From Candidatus Enterococcus ferrettii (GTDB lineage: Bacteria; Bacillota; Bacilli; Lactobacillales; Enterococcaceae), in contig NZ_JAFREL010000062.1 of the NCBI RefSeq assembly GCF_017377655.1, positions 1 to 64,000 on the forward strand: 64,000 nucleotides of DNA, given 5' to 3'. Under the pieces are notes generated by a model. That model worked only from the letters and a program-made list of their open reading frames with translations, was not told where the DNA came from and did not search any database. Numbering within the stretch: the stretch's first letter is position 1; each line of letters starts with the position of its first letter. Shown here piece by piece: positions 7,677-17,628 of the stretch. The position numbers and the translations under genes are program-made.

Positions 7677-8674
7677 GTGTGCTGTTTTACATCTTTGGTG
7701 GATTGTCTTTCGACTAAATGGACCGTCAACATTTTTTCTTCCCATTCTTTTTCTGGTTGTTTAATTCGTTCTAGTAAAAGCTCTGCTGTTGTTTGCCCCA
7801 ACTCAAAAACTGGTTGGGCAACCGTAGTCAGCTGAGGAGTTACATATTCACACATGTCGATATTATCATACCCCACAATGCTGTAATCATCAGGAATGTG
7901 CTTACCTGCCTCATCTAAACCTAAATACAGGCCAAAGGCAATCTCATCATTTATCGCAAAAATACCGGTAACATCTTCCACAAGAATCTGTGCTGCAGCA
8001 GCTCGACCGCCAATTTTAGAAAGCACACTGTTGATCACTTTAGCAGCGGGAAAAACTTCACGAAAACCAGCTAAACGTTTCTGAATATTGTCAGGAGCTT
8101 CTTTCGGCATTACTACTGCTACCTCTTGATGGCCTAACTCAGCTAAATGCTGGGCAGCCAGCTTACCACCTTGAAAATCATCCGTTAATACCGCATCACT
8201 AAAACCGTCAGCCTTTTTCTGATCCAATACAATAAAAGGTAAATCTTTTTTGCGTAAAGTTTCCATGATCACTTGATTGGAAATAGCGGAACTTGCGATA
8301 ATAAACCCATCTACTCCTCGCCGACTTAACTCTTCCAAATAATCGCTTTCCTTGTCTTCATCCAAATCAGCGTTACAAAACATTGCGATAAAATTTTCCC
8401 GATACAGTACCTTCTCCACCCCACGCAGCAACTGACCGAAAAAGGGATTGGTAATATCTGGTACAAGCACTCCGATGGTCTTGCTTTTTTTCACAATCAT
8501 CCGCCGGGCAAAATAATCAGGTTCATAGTTGAGGGCAGTTTTTGCTTCAATTACTTTGTCCACCGTTTTTCTGGTGAACTTCTCAGCGTTGCCATTTAAA
8601 ATTTGTGAAACGGTGGCAATCGAAACCCCTGCTTGCCTTGCTACATCTTTGATGGTGATCTTTTTATTTACCAT
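7673..8674 (-). CDS. rbsR: LacI-family ribose repressor RbsR
   Basis: The start is the ATG at 8674, seven bases after GAGGA; the frame to 8698 would contain that site. The 333-residue product has a LacI helix-turn-helix (TIKDVARQAGVSIATVSQILNG), a hinge helix and a periplasmic-binding-protein-like ligand domain starting at KTIGVLVPDITNPFFGQLL. It lies directly upstream of rbsK-D-U in the same direction, and the intergenic region holds two AAAACGTTTT palindromes, so it most likely represses the ribose genes until ribose is present. Confidence 0.9.
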   Translation of the reverse strand: MVNKKITIKDVARQAGVSIATVSQILNGNAEKFTRKTVDKVIEAKTALNYEPDYFARRMIVKKSKTIGVLVPDITNPFFGQLLRGVEKVLYRENFIAMFCNADLDEDKESDYLEELSRRGVDGFIIASSAISNQVIMETLRKKDLPFIVLDQKKADGFSDAVLTDDFQGGKLAAQHLAELGHQEVAVVMPKEAPDNIQKRLAGFREVFPAAKVINSVLSKIGGRAAAAQILVEDVTGIFAINDEIAFGLYLGLDEAGKHIPDDYSIVGYDNIDMCEYVTPQLTTVAQPVFELGQTTAELLLERIKQPEKEWEEKMLTVHLVERQSTKDVKQHT

Positions 8675-8713
8675 TATTAAGTCCTCGCTATCTGTCATAG
8701 ATTATTCACTCAA

Positions 8714-8741
8714 AGTGTACATGTATCTTAGCCAAATGCAA
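8714..8741 (-). promoter_or_regulatory. rbsR promoter
   Basis: Minus strand: -35 TTGCAT (8741-8736), a 16-base spacer, -10 TACACT (8719-8714). The spacer is short of optimal by one base. Confidence 0.55.
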
Positions 8742-8750
8742 AGCCTTTTA

Positions 8751-8790
8751 AATTAAAAATCTGCTATTCTCCGAAGAAAACAGCAGATTT
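8751..8790 (-). terminator. Terminator of the beta-glucoside operon
   Basis: A nine-base stem AAATCTGCT/AGCAGATTT (8757-8790) is followed on the minus strand by a T-rich tail, directly after the 6-phospho-beta-glucosidase stop codon. Confidence 0.8.
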
Positions 8791-8795
8791 CAGCT

Positions 8796-10208
<1,413 letters not shown>

Positions 10209-10233
10209 CTACTCCTTTATTTTCATTCAAATT

Positions 10234-12078
10234 TTACACAACGTACAAAACTGCCTCGTCGTAATTAGCTGTCTTCATTTCATCTTTGGCTACCACATCA
10301 ATAAAATGGTCGGAGTTAGTTACAACAATTGGGGTGACTGTATCATAGCCAGCTTTTTTTATTGCTGCAAAATCCACTTTCAACAACGGCTGACCTACTG
10401 TGATTCGATCATCGACTGAGATTAATGCTTCAAAATATTGGCCTGCTAATTCAACGGTATCAATCCCTACATGGATCAATAGCTCTAAGCCCGCATCACT
10501 GGTTAGGCCAATCGCATGTTTTGTCGGGAAGATTGCTGTGACAGTACCATCAAAAGGAGCACGAATCGTATCATCTGAAGGAATAATTGCAATGCCTTCA
10601 CCCATCATTTTTTTCGAGAACGCCGAATCATTCACTTGCTCTAAAGGAATCACTTCCCCTTTAACTGGCGCAAATACTTTTTTGGGATCGCTGCTGCCAG
10701 TTGGTACTTCTAAAATTGCTTCGTCAGCTGGCACTTCTTCTTCGATACCAAAAATCCAGGTTAGTACAAACGTTAGAATAATTGAAGCTGCAGCAACAAT
10801 ACAGGCATTGATAATGTTGCCAGAATTTTCGCCAATGAATTGTGGTAAAGCGACCAGTGATGGAACTGCAAAGGCATAAGATTCCAGCCCCGTAAAGCCC
10901 ATGTATACGCCACAGATTGCACCAGAAATCATCGCTGCATATAAAGGTCGTTTGTATTTCAGCGTCACACCATACAAGGCTGGCTCAGTAACTCCTGCTA
11001 ACAAAGCGGAAATACCTGATGCTAAAGCGACTTGCTTTAAGTTTTTGTCTTTGGCTTTCACTGAAACAGCCAAAGCAGCCGCACCTTGAGCTAAGTTTGA
11101 CGCCAACATTGCAGGTAAAATTAAAATATCTGGTGTTGCTGGTGAAGCAATTAAGAAAATCGGTGCAAAGGCCCAGTGCATTCCTGTCATAACAATCAAT
11201 GGCATGAAAGCAGCCATTAAGCCTAGAGCCAACCAACCAGCTTTTCCTTGAACCCAAACAATTGCTGCTGACAAGCCTTGTCCAGCGAAGGTTCCTAATG
11301 GACCAACCACTACTAAAGCGATCACGCCTGAAACCAAAATTACCAATAAAGGCTGAGTAAAGCTCTTCATCACTGCCGGAATGACCTTGTTGAAGGCACC
11401 TTCAATGTATTTCATCAACCAAACCATAATCAAGATCGGAATAACCGATGAACCGTAAGAGGCTAAAGTAATTGGTAAACCGAACACACTTAACGGACTT
11501 CCTTCTGCAACTAACGCTGTAAAGTTCGGATGCAGCATGATGCCGGCAATCGTAACAGCAAGCATAGGAGTAACTTTAAACTTCTGAGCCGCTGTATAAG
11601 CTAACATGATTGGCATAAAGTAAAACGGAGCATCCCCAAAAAATGACAAAACTGCAAATGTTTGTGAATCAGCACTCAAAACGCCGATTAAGGGTAAAAC
11701 AATGAGTAAAACCTTAATCATTCCGCCGCCTAGCATAGCTGGAATCAACGGTGACATACAGCTGGAAATGACATCAACGAAACGTTCAAACAAATTGCCT
11801 TTCTCTTCAGAACTCTCTTCAGATGCTGAGGAAAAATTCCCTAATTTACTCAACTCCCGGTAATAATTAGCTACATCATTTCCCATGATGATTTGGTACT
11901 GTCCACCCTTTTTCATTACTCCCATTACGCCAGGAATTTTTTTAACCTGCTCGTCGTTTACACGGCCTTCATCTTTTAAAATCAAACGCAGCCGTGTCAT
12001 ACAGTGTGTGGCCGAACGGATATTATCCTGTCCACCTACCTGTTCAAAAATTTGTTTTGCCGTCGTTTTATAATCCAT
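10234..12078 (-). CDS. bglP: PTS beta-glucoside transporter EIIBCA (BglP type)
   Basis: The start is the ATG at 12078, following AAAGGAG; the frame open to 12153 would run through the upstream terminator. The 614-residue product carries the domains IIB (residues 1-80, phospho-Cys26 in HCMTRLR), IIC (about ten helices, with GMHWAFAPIF and GVTEPALYG) and a C-terminal IIA of the glucose family (FAPVKGEVIPLEQV, phospho-His in LIHVGIDTVEL). It imports and phosphorylates beta-glucosides such as salicin, arbutin or cellobiose. Having its own IIA, it could also serve IIA-less transporters such as the sucrose EII at 36 kb. Transcription past the preceding terminator needs LicT bound to the RAT. Confidence 0.95.
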   Translation of the reverse strand: MDYKTTAKQIFEQVGGQDNIRSATHCMTRLRLILKDEGRVNDEQVKKIPGVMGVMKKGGQYQIIMGNDVANYYRELSKLGNFSSASEESSEEKGNLFERFVDVISSCMSPLIPAMLGGGMIKVLLIVLPLIGVLSADSQTFAVLSFFGDAPFYFMPIMLAYTAAQKFKVTPMLAVTIAGIMLHPNFTALVAEGSPLSVFGLPITLASYGSSVIPILIMVWLMKYIEGAFNKVIPAVMKSFTQPLLVILVSGVIALVVVGPLGTFAGQGLSAAIVWVQGKAGWLALGLMAAFMPLIVMTGMHWAFAPIFLIASPATPDILILPAMLASNLAQGAAALAVSVKAKDKNLKQVALASGISALLAGVTEPALYGVTLKYKRPLYAAMISGAICGVYMGFTGLESYAFAVPSLVALPQFIGENSGNIINACIVAAASIILTFVLTWIFGIEEEVPADEAILEVPTGSSDPKKVFAPVKGEVIPLEQVNDSAFSKKMMGEGIAIIPSDDTIRAPFDGTVTAIFPTKHAIGLTSDAGLELLIHVGIDTVELAGQYFEALISVDDRITVGQPLLKVDFAAIKKAGYDTVTPIVVTNSDHFIDVVAKDEMKTANYDEAVLYVV

Positions 12079-12128
12079 TTTTGTCACTCCTTTTTTAGTG
12101 TAGGAAGCTTTTTCCAATAGCCGAAAGT

Positions 12129-12197
12129 AAAAATGACCCAAAGCTGCCGTCATAAACGTTCAGCTTTAGGTCATGCTCCAGAGTTGGATAACAATCC
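12129..12197 (-). promoter_or_regulatory. RAT antiterminator and terminator before bglP
   Basis: Minus strand: a 29-base RAT-like element beginning GGATTGTTATCC (12197-12169) overlaps the first arm of a terminator (TGACCTAAAGCTG pairing with CAGCTTTGGGTCA, then a T-rich tail, 12173-12129). Folding of the RAT, stabilised by a BglG/LicT protein, excludes the terminator. Located between the antiterminator gene and bglP. Confidence 0.88.
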
Positions 12198-12204
12198 TAT
12201 TTGT

Positions 12205-13038
12205 TTATAAGTTTTTTGTAATCCGACGAATATGTGCCGTCAGATAAAGTAATTCAGTCGAGCTTAGTTCATACTCAAATTGCTGCAGGACGTAATCGCG
12301 GATTTTTAAGGCACAATCATACTCTGTCACATACTTTCGCTTTAACGTTTCCAAAAGCTCCGCATCTTCATCATCATAGTGCTCTCCCGTCAACAAACGT
12401 TGGGCAAAAAACTTCACATGAGTGATAAAGCGATAGTAATCCAAAGAATCCTCATCAAATTCAGTATGGTAGTGATTCTTGATAATTTCCTCAATGGCTT
12501 TCGTAATTTCAGCAATTTCATAAGCAACATCATCTTTACGATCCAATTCCGCATTCACGAAATGAGTGGCAATGAAGGCTGCCTCGTCAATTTCAAAGGT
12601 GACACCCAAATCTTTGCGAATTATTTCCAGTGCTTTTTCCCCCACCGCATATTCATCGGCGTAAAAGCGGGCAATATCCCAGCGCAACGGATTTTTTAAA
12701 ATAATTCCTTCTTGATAACGCTCAATTGCTGAATGAATATGGTCGGTCAAATTGACATAAATAATTTCATTCAAATTTTTGCCAAGCTTAATCTTGCCAA
12801 AATTAATAATTTTCTCCGAAACCATAATATGTTCCATCGGCACATTGATTAACAGCTCAGTGAACTTGTTTTGCGTATCCTTATCCCGCAGCAGAAAACT
12901 TTTTTCTACCTGCTCAATATCAACTGTATTGCCCTTTTTCTTACCAAAGGCAATCCCCTTCCCCATCAGCAAAACATCAATGCCTTTGCTGTTGGCAGAA
13001 ATTACCGTGTTGTTGTTTAAAACCCGTTTTATGATCAT
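12205..13038 (-). CDS. licT: BglG/LicT-family transcriptional antiterminator
   Basis: A 277-residue protein with an N-terminal co-antiterminator RNA-binding domain (MIIKRVLNNNTVISANSKGIDVLLMGKGIAFGKK split across residues 1-55) and two PTS regulation domains (about residues 65-170 and 172-277) with their conserved histidines (DHIHSAIER, ATHFVNAEL, FITHVKFFAQR, LTAHIRRI). It binds RAT hairpins so that RNA polymerase reads through terminators. PTS phosphorylation of the PRDs sets its activity. RAT elements both before this gene and before bglP show autoregulation together with control of the transporter. Confidence 0.95.
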   Translation of the reverse strand: MIIKRVLNNNTVISANSKGIDVLLMGKGIAFGKKKGNTVDIEQVEKSFLLRDKDTQNKFTELLINVPMEHIMVSEKIINFGKIKLGKNLNEIIYVNLTDHIHSAIERYQEGIILKNPLRWDIARFYADEYAVGEKALEIIRKDLGVTFEIDEAAFIATHFVNAELDRKDDVAYEIAEITKAIEEIIKNHYHTEFDEDSLDYYRFITHVKFFAQRLLTGEHYDDEDAELLETLKRKYVTEYDCALKIRDYVLQQFEYELSSTELLYLTAHIRRITKNL

Positions 13039-13058
13039 AAAATTCCCTCGCTAGCCAC

Positions 13059-13127
13059 AAAAAAAGCCCATTTACATACACTACACTTGTGTGGTAAATA
13101 GGTCCTGCTCACATTGTGATAACATCC
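13059..13127 (-). promoter_or_regulatory. RAT antiterminator and terminator before licT
   Basis: Minus strand: a 29-base RAT-like element starting GGATGTTATCAC (13127-13099) overlaps the 5' arm of a terminator (CCTATTTAC pairing with GTAAATGGG, followed by seven T, 13103-13059). It makes licT expression dependent on its own product. Confidence 0.85.
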
Positions 13128-13197
13128 AACATTTTCAGTTTTCATTTTTAGCTGCTGCCTGCTTACCCGAAGTAATAACACCAACAACTTAATGAAA

Positions 13198-13226
13198 AGG
13201 TTATCACGCCAAAACTGAATTGTCAA
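13198..13226 (-). promoter_or_regulatory. licT-bglP-bgl promoter
   Basis: Minus strand: consensus -35 TTGACA (13226-13221), a 17-base spacer and -10-like TAACCT (13203-13198), about 70 bases upstream of the first RAT. Confidence 0.7.
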
Positions 13227-13260
13227 CAAAGTTTTTCAAGAAAGGTCTTCCAACTACATA

Positions 13261-13294
13261 AAAAGCATACTGATGAAATCACCAGTATGCTTTT
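13261..13294 (-). terminator. Terminator of the MFS exporter gene
   Basis: A 14-base arm AAAAGCATACTGAT/CACCAGTATGCTTTT forms a stem ending in T; it lies directly after the exporter stop codon at 13299. Confidence 0.85.
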
Positions 13295-13298
13295 AAGC

Positions 13299-14543
13299 CT
13301 AATTTTCTTTCACTACATAAATGTCGCTTTCTTTTGTTTCCTTGAACCAAGTAAAGCATAAGAAGGAAATCAGCAGAATAAAGCTGCCCACGATTAAAAT
13401 TGGGAAGAAAACAGATGAAGTCGTTCCTTTAAATAAAATGCCCATCACCAATTGACCTAAAGGAACTGCACATTGAGCAACAGCAATAATTGTCGCCATC
13501 ACTTTTCCTAGGTTTTCTTTCGGCGTAATTCTCTGAACCAAAGAAATTAAGTAGATCGAAATGGCACTCATCATAATTCCAATGACTACACCAACGACCA
13601 TCACTGCGATAAAACCGACGCCCGCACCGGTAAAGCTAAGCAGTACATTCATCACCAGCAATAAAATACCGGAAAAAGCAAAGGTCAGATAGAAATTATT
13701 AAAGCGCAGATTTTTCGTTAAAACCGCTGCAAAAACTGCGCCAATAATATTAGCTAAGCTGAACATTGACATCCCTACGCCATACATGATCTCATTTACC
13801 TGCAAGACCATTCGTAAAACGATTGGCAGACCGACAATAAAGAATGACGTTAAACCAAAATTGATCAAGGCTGCAATCACAATCGCCTTGGAAATCACTG
13901 GATTATTTTTTACTTCTTTAAATCCCGCCTTCAAATCTCCAGTCAAAATTTCTAAGAGTGTCCCATTCTGCTCGCGTTTTTGGAAAGGGATCTTCAAGAA
14001 GCTTTCAATGATGGCTGCAATTATGAAGAAGACAATACTGCTGCCAACAAGTACTTGTGCACCTACCAATCCGTATAATACACCACCAATAATCGGTGCT
14101 ACAACATTAGATAGTTGTAAGATGCCATTAGATAGGCCATTAATTTTTTCTAATTCATTCTCCTCTACCATTAAAGGAATACTTGCTCCCACTACTGGTG
14201 TATCAAAGCTACCGACAATCGATAAAATAAATAATAATAGCCCGATTGCAAAGACAGATTCTGTCATGCCGATAACCAAGAACAAGAATAAGGAAAAAAC
14301 AGCATTGGAAATATCCATTAATACCATTAACATTTTTCGGTCAAACCGGTCAGCGATTGCTCCTCCGATTGGTGCAAACAGCACCGGGATGCTGGATACT
14401 GCCAGCATCGTTGCAAAAATATCCGCCCTGCCGGTTGCATCCAATACAAATAGTGACAAAGCAAAACGCAGAATTGCTCCTCCAAAAACAGAAATGATTT
14501 GTCCCAACATTAAGTACACAATGTTCTTTCGATTACCCTTCAC
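13299..14543 (-). CDS. MFS efflux transporter (macrolide-exporter-like)
   Basis: I choose the GTG at 14543 because GGTGGGAG lies five bases before it and the product then starts VKGNRKNIVYLMLGQIISVFGG, a typical MFS opening. The longer frame to 14729 adds 62 polar residues without homology to a transporter. The 414-residue protein has about 12 helices, with the loop motif GGAIADRFDRKMLMVLMD after helix 2 and a repeat of this pattern in the second half. It resembles Mef-type drug exporters and other proton-driven 12-helix exporters; the substrate cannot be read from the sequence. It is monocistronic, with a terminator behind it. Confidence 0.85.
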   Translation of the reverse strand: MKGNRKNIVYLMLGQIISVFGGAILRFALSLFVLDATGRADIFATMLAVSSIPVLFAPIGGAIADRFDRKMLMVLMDISNAVFSLFLFLVIGMTESVFAIGLLLFILSIVGSFDTPVVGASIPLMVEENELEKINGLSNGILQLSNVVAPIIGGVLYGLVGAQVLVGSSIVFFIIAAIIESFLKIPFQKREQNGTLLEILTGDLKAGFKEVKNNPVISKAIVIAALINFGLTSFFIVGLPIVLRMVLQVNEIMYGVGMSMFSLANIIGAVFAAVLTKNLRFNNFYLTFAFSGILLLVMNVLLSFTGAGVGFIAVMVVGVVIGIMMSAISIYLISLVQRITPKENLGKVMATIIAVAQCAVPLGQLVMGILFKGTTSSVFFPILIVGSFILLISFLCFTWFKETKESDIYVVKEN

Positions 14544-14934
14544 AATTTCTCCCACCTTTTCTTTTCTATCCCAAGTGTAAAGGATAACACCTACAGCTCC
14601 ATCCGCCTCAGGTCGCATTCTTTTTCCAACTTTTGGTGGAGAACTCCGTTTTGTGCTATCGGTTAGGGCGTGCCTTATACAAGATTCGATGCTCACAGAG
14701 CAATCAGACTTTTTTTGATAAGTTACCAAGAATCACAATGTCAGTAAGAGCCGACGCTTATTGGTACTGATTCAGTGCTTTCCATATTTCTAGAAATTTC
14801 CGCTCATTAGTGACAAAGCTGGTTTATGGAGTCGAATACTATAATTCTCGTTATAACAGAAAAACGGTGCGTATTTTTTGATGCAAAGAAAAAAACGACC
14901 AAACCCAAACATCTGGGCCGATCGCTTCATTTGT
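14544..14934. other. Intergenic region between the MFS exporter and the amidotransferase-like gene
   Basis: 391 bases. The right end holds the terminator of the amidotransferase-like gene (14889-14924). The rest must contain the exporter promoter and a long leader; an extended open frame runs through it (14544-14729) but has no convincing ribosome site. I see no clear -35/-10 pair and no recognised riboswitch. Confidence 0.5.
14889..14924 (-). terminator. Terminator of the amidotransferase-like gene
   Basis: Minus strand: CGATCGGCCCA pairing with TTGGGTTTGGTCG, followed by seven T, just after the stop at 14935. Confidence 0.75.
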
Positions 14935-15636
14935 TTAAAAACAGTGCGCCAAAAACATTTGGATCATCCGCTGATTTTCTTGAGTAGCTGCTGCAAAAAA
15001 TTCAGGGTGCCATTGAACACCTAGTGCAAATTGATTTTCATCCAAATAGATTCCTTCTACTAAGCCATCCTCAGCAATTGCCGTAATTGTCAGTTTTTCT
15101 CCTACATCCTTAATTCCTTGATGGTGGTAGCTATTGACCATTAAGCTGTCCCGCTCAAGAATATCAGCCAGCATAGTTCCCTTTGGCAGCTGAACCTTGT
15201 GCTGACCGCGATTATAAGGCCGCTTCATTTGATGCGCTATTTCTGACGAATATTCCGTCGGCAAATCCTGGTACAGGGTTCCGCCAGCAACTACATTCAG
15301 TAATTGCGCTCCGCGGCAAATACCAAATACAGGAATGTCTTCCTCTAGCGCTTTTTCCATACAATAAATTTCCATCGTGTCACGAACTTGATGCGTCTCA
15401 CCGCAAACGACTAATTTTTCTGCATCGTATAATTCAGGAGAAACATCTTGCCCTCCAGTGAATAGGAAGCCTTGACAAGTTTCTAAAAAATAATCCAAGG
15501 TTTCAAAATTATCAGTCAGAGGTAAAATGACTGGAATTCCGCCATTCTCCTCAATCAATTCCACATATCCCGGCAGCATCCAAAGACTCTCTTTTTGTCG
15601 ATCATATAATGGCATAATTCCAATAACAGGTTTCAT
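14935..15636 (-). CDS. Gamma-glutamyl hydrolase-like class I glutamine amidotransferase (PuuD family)
   Basis: A 233-residue single-domain class I amidotransferase fold. The nucleophile is Cys107 in FGICRGAQLLNVVAGG, FLFTGGQDVSPELY marks the oxyanion region, and GVQWHPEFF near the C-terminus supplies His and Glu. The family cleaves gamma-glutamyl bonds, for example gamma-glutamyl-GABA in putrescine breakdown (PuuD). No other puu gene lies nearby, so the substrate is open. The ATG at 15636 follows GGAGG. The gene stands alone, ended by its own terminator and divergent from the MutS-like gene. Confidence 0.88.
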   Translation of the reverse strand: MKPVIGIMPLYDRQKESLWMLPGYVELIEENGGIPVILPLTDNFETLDYFLETCQGFLFTGGQDVSPELYDAEKLVVCGETHQVRDTMEIYCMEKALEEDIPVFGICRGAQLLNVVAGGTLYQDLPTEYSSEIAHQMKRPYNRGQHKVQLPKGTMLADILERDSLMVNSYHHQGIKDVGEKLTITAIAEDGLVEGIYLDENQFALGVQWHPEFFAAATQENQRMIQMFLAHCF

Positions 15637-15789
15637 GGTGCACCTCCAGCTTTTTTTCTCTAGCTCCCATTGTAATTCATCCCCAAAAGTTTGTATAGAA
15701 CCTTCCTTCAGTTTCCCGTGTCAGCACTTTTCAATTGAGATAAGTTGCTCTATTATTAAAAGAACAATAAAAGATGGGAGTCTTACCCA

Positions 15790-17451
15790 ATGAAGGAAAT
15801 CACAATTATTATTGGTTTTGCTCTGCTTATATTTTTTGCTTTATTCTGCATCGATCTCTGGTCGAAACACAAATTGAAGCAACGTATTCACTATGCCTGG
15901 GGAAAAATACCCGAGTTTGCTCGAAACGACCGTGAAGAAAGCTTGATTACTGCCTGGGAAATTACCAAGCAGCTGCAGGATTGGGACAGCGAAATTGATG
16001 ATGCTACCTGGCATGACTTGGATATGCAGGAAATTTTTCAGCAAATTAATCTGACTTATTCCAGCATTGGCTCAGAAAGCTTGTATCAGCGGCTGCGCAG
16101 TTTTCAGTTTGCTCAAGATGAGTTAGAGGAATTGATCGCTTTTTTTGAGAATCAACCGGAGCTGCGAGAAAAAATCCAGTATCAATTTGCCCGTTTAGGT
16201 AAGCTGGACAATAACTTGATCAAAAATTATTTGCTAAAGGAGCAGACTTACAGCTCAAATGCCAGCTTTTGGTTTTATTTAGTGATTGGACTGCTGCCGT
16301 TGTTAGGACTTCTTTGGACAGCCATAGCGCCTTCAATTGGTCTGTTACTTTTAGTCGGTTCCCTTTGTTTCAATACTATTCTTTCGATGATTAAAAAGAA
16401 CAGCTTGGAACGTGAACTGACCAGTATGCGCTATTTAGTTAATTCTGTTTATACAGCCAAGAAGCTGCAAAAATTCCCGCTGCCCAATCAATCCCAGCTG
16501 GTGGCACCATTGACTGCTTTAAAAAGTATTACCCGAGTTGGTTTCGCCTTTAAAGGGCAGGGAGTTAATGAAGCAGATGTGATTGTGGAAAGTCTAATGA
16601 TGTGCCTGATGATTCCCTTCATTTCTTACCATTTTGTTCAGCGCAAATTAAGGAATCATAAGAAAGAGGCACTTCATTTATGGGAAGCGATGGGGGATTT
16701 GGAGTCTGCCTTAGCAGTGTTGAATTTTCGTATGGCAATTGGTTCTACCTGTTTACCGAAATTTAAAGCTGGCGGTCTCACCGCCGAAGAGTGCTACCAT
16801 CCTTTAGTTGGCGATCCTGTTCCAAATCCAGTGACTTGGCAAAAAAATACCTTGATATCTGGTTCAAATGCTTCTGGAAAATCAACCTATGTTAAAAGCA
16901 TTGCGATCAATTGTATTTTGGCTCAAACGATCCACACCGCCTTGGCCGAGAGCTTCATTATGGAACCAGGTCATGTCCTGACTTCCATGGCTGTTGAGGA
17001 CAATGTGATTGAAGGTGACAGTTATTTTATTGCCGAGATAAAATCAATCAAGCGCCTGTTAAACAAAGTTGCAAGCCAAGAGCGCTGCTATTGTTTTATT
17101 GATGAGATTTTGCGAGGAACCAACACAGTGGAACGAATCGCTGCTTCAGCCAGTATTGTCCATTGGTTGCAGGATTACAATAGTTTGGCCTTTATTGCTA
17201 CCCATGATATCGAACTAACGGAGATGTTGAAAAATGAATGCCGCAACTTGCACTTCTCAGAAAGGATTACTTCAGAAGAAGGGATTGCCTTTGATTATTT
17301 AGTTAAGGAAGGGCCGACTACAACTAGAAACGCTTTGCGTTTATTAGAAATCATGGATTATCCTACTTCCATTACTATCCAAGCACGAAAAGAACTAGCT
17401 GCTTTTGAAAAGAATCGAAGTTGGAATGTATTCGCGATGCCAAACGACTAA
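15790..17451 (+). CDS. Membrane-anchored MutS-like ATPase
   Basis: A 553-residue protein with an N-terminal membrane helix (residues 3-22), a second hydrophobic pair around residues 157-200, a helical lever-like part and a C-terminal MutS-type ATPase. Walker A is GSNASGKSTYVKS at about 358-370; the D-loop/Walker B region is CFIDEILRGTNTVERIAAS, and the MutS switch THDIELT follows. It lacks the mismatch-binding, connector and clamp domains of MutS1 and the Smr domain of MutS2, so a role in mismatch repair is doubtful. Such short, membrane-bound MutS relatives are known in Firmicutes but I know of no assigned function. The ATG follows GGGAG by nine bases; it is flanked by two terminators. Confidence 0.88.
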   Translation: MKEITIIIGFALLIFFALFCIDLWSKHKLKQRIHYAWGKIPEFARNDREESLITAWEITKQLQDWDSEIDDATWHDLDMQEIFQQINLTYSSIGSESLYQRLRSFQFAQDELEELIAFFENQPELREKIQYQFARLGKLDNNLIKNYLLKEQTYSSNASFWFYLVIGLLPLLGLLWTAIAPSIGLLLLVGSLCFNTILSMIKKNSLERELTSMRYLVNSVYTAKKLQKFPLPNQSQLVAPLTALKSITRVGFAFKGQGVNEADVIVESLMMCLMIPFISYHFVQRKLRNHKKEALHLWEAMGDLESALAVLNFRMAIGSTCLPKFKAGGLTAEECYHPLVGDPVPNPVTWQKNTLISGSNASGKSTYVKSIAINCILAQTIHTALAESFIMEPGHVLTSMAVEDNVIEGDSYFIAEIKSIKRLLNKVASQERCYCFIDEILRGTNTVERIAASASIVHWLQDYNSLAFIATHDIELTEMLKNECRNLHFSERITSEEGIAFDYLVKEGPTTTRNALRLLEIMDYPTSITIQARKELAAFEKNRSWNVFAMPND

Positions 17452-17487
17452 TGATAAAGTCTTTTAAAAAACTACACGAAAATACAG

Positions 17488-17519
17488 AGTCTTTTTAGAG
17501 TTTTCTAAAAAACTTTTTT
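17488..17519 (+). terminator. Terminator after the MutS-like gene
   Basis: Plus strand: AGTCTTTTTAGA pairs with TCTAAAAAACT (one bulge), followed by six T. Confidence 0.65.
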
Positions 17520-17563
17520 CGTCAAGAGTTGAAATTAGCACTTGCCAACACGTCCTCCAAAAT

Positions 17564-17619
17564 AAAAAAGATGAACTAACAGAGAAGTTTGTAATCTTCC
17601 CTTTTATGTTCATCTTTTT
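17564..17619. terminator. Bidirectional terminator between convergent MutS-like and SorC genes
   Basis: Arms AAAAAAGATGAAC and GTTCATCTTTTT enclose about 30 bases; each strand ends in a T run, suiting the convergent genes on both sides. Confidence 0.75.
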
Positions 17620-17628
17620 CCATTCTTG

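Noticed and set aside
10400..10879. Plus-strand open frame of 159 codons inside bglP
   Set aside because: A shadow of the PTS gene; no ribosome site and no recognisable domain.
13786..14580. Long open frame (264 codons) on the plus strand opposite the MFS exporter
   Set aside because: It is the mirror of a hydrophobic coding region in another frame, is rich in Ile, Lys and Thr without a fold pattern, and has no ribosome site. The minus-strand exporter explains the region.
14544..14729. N-terminal extension or leader peptide of the MFS exporter
   Set aside because: The extension is polar, has no ribosome site and no likeness to a resistance leader peptide; the GTG at 14543 has a good site.
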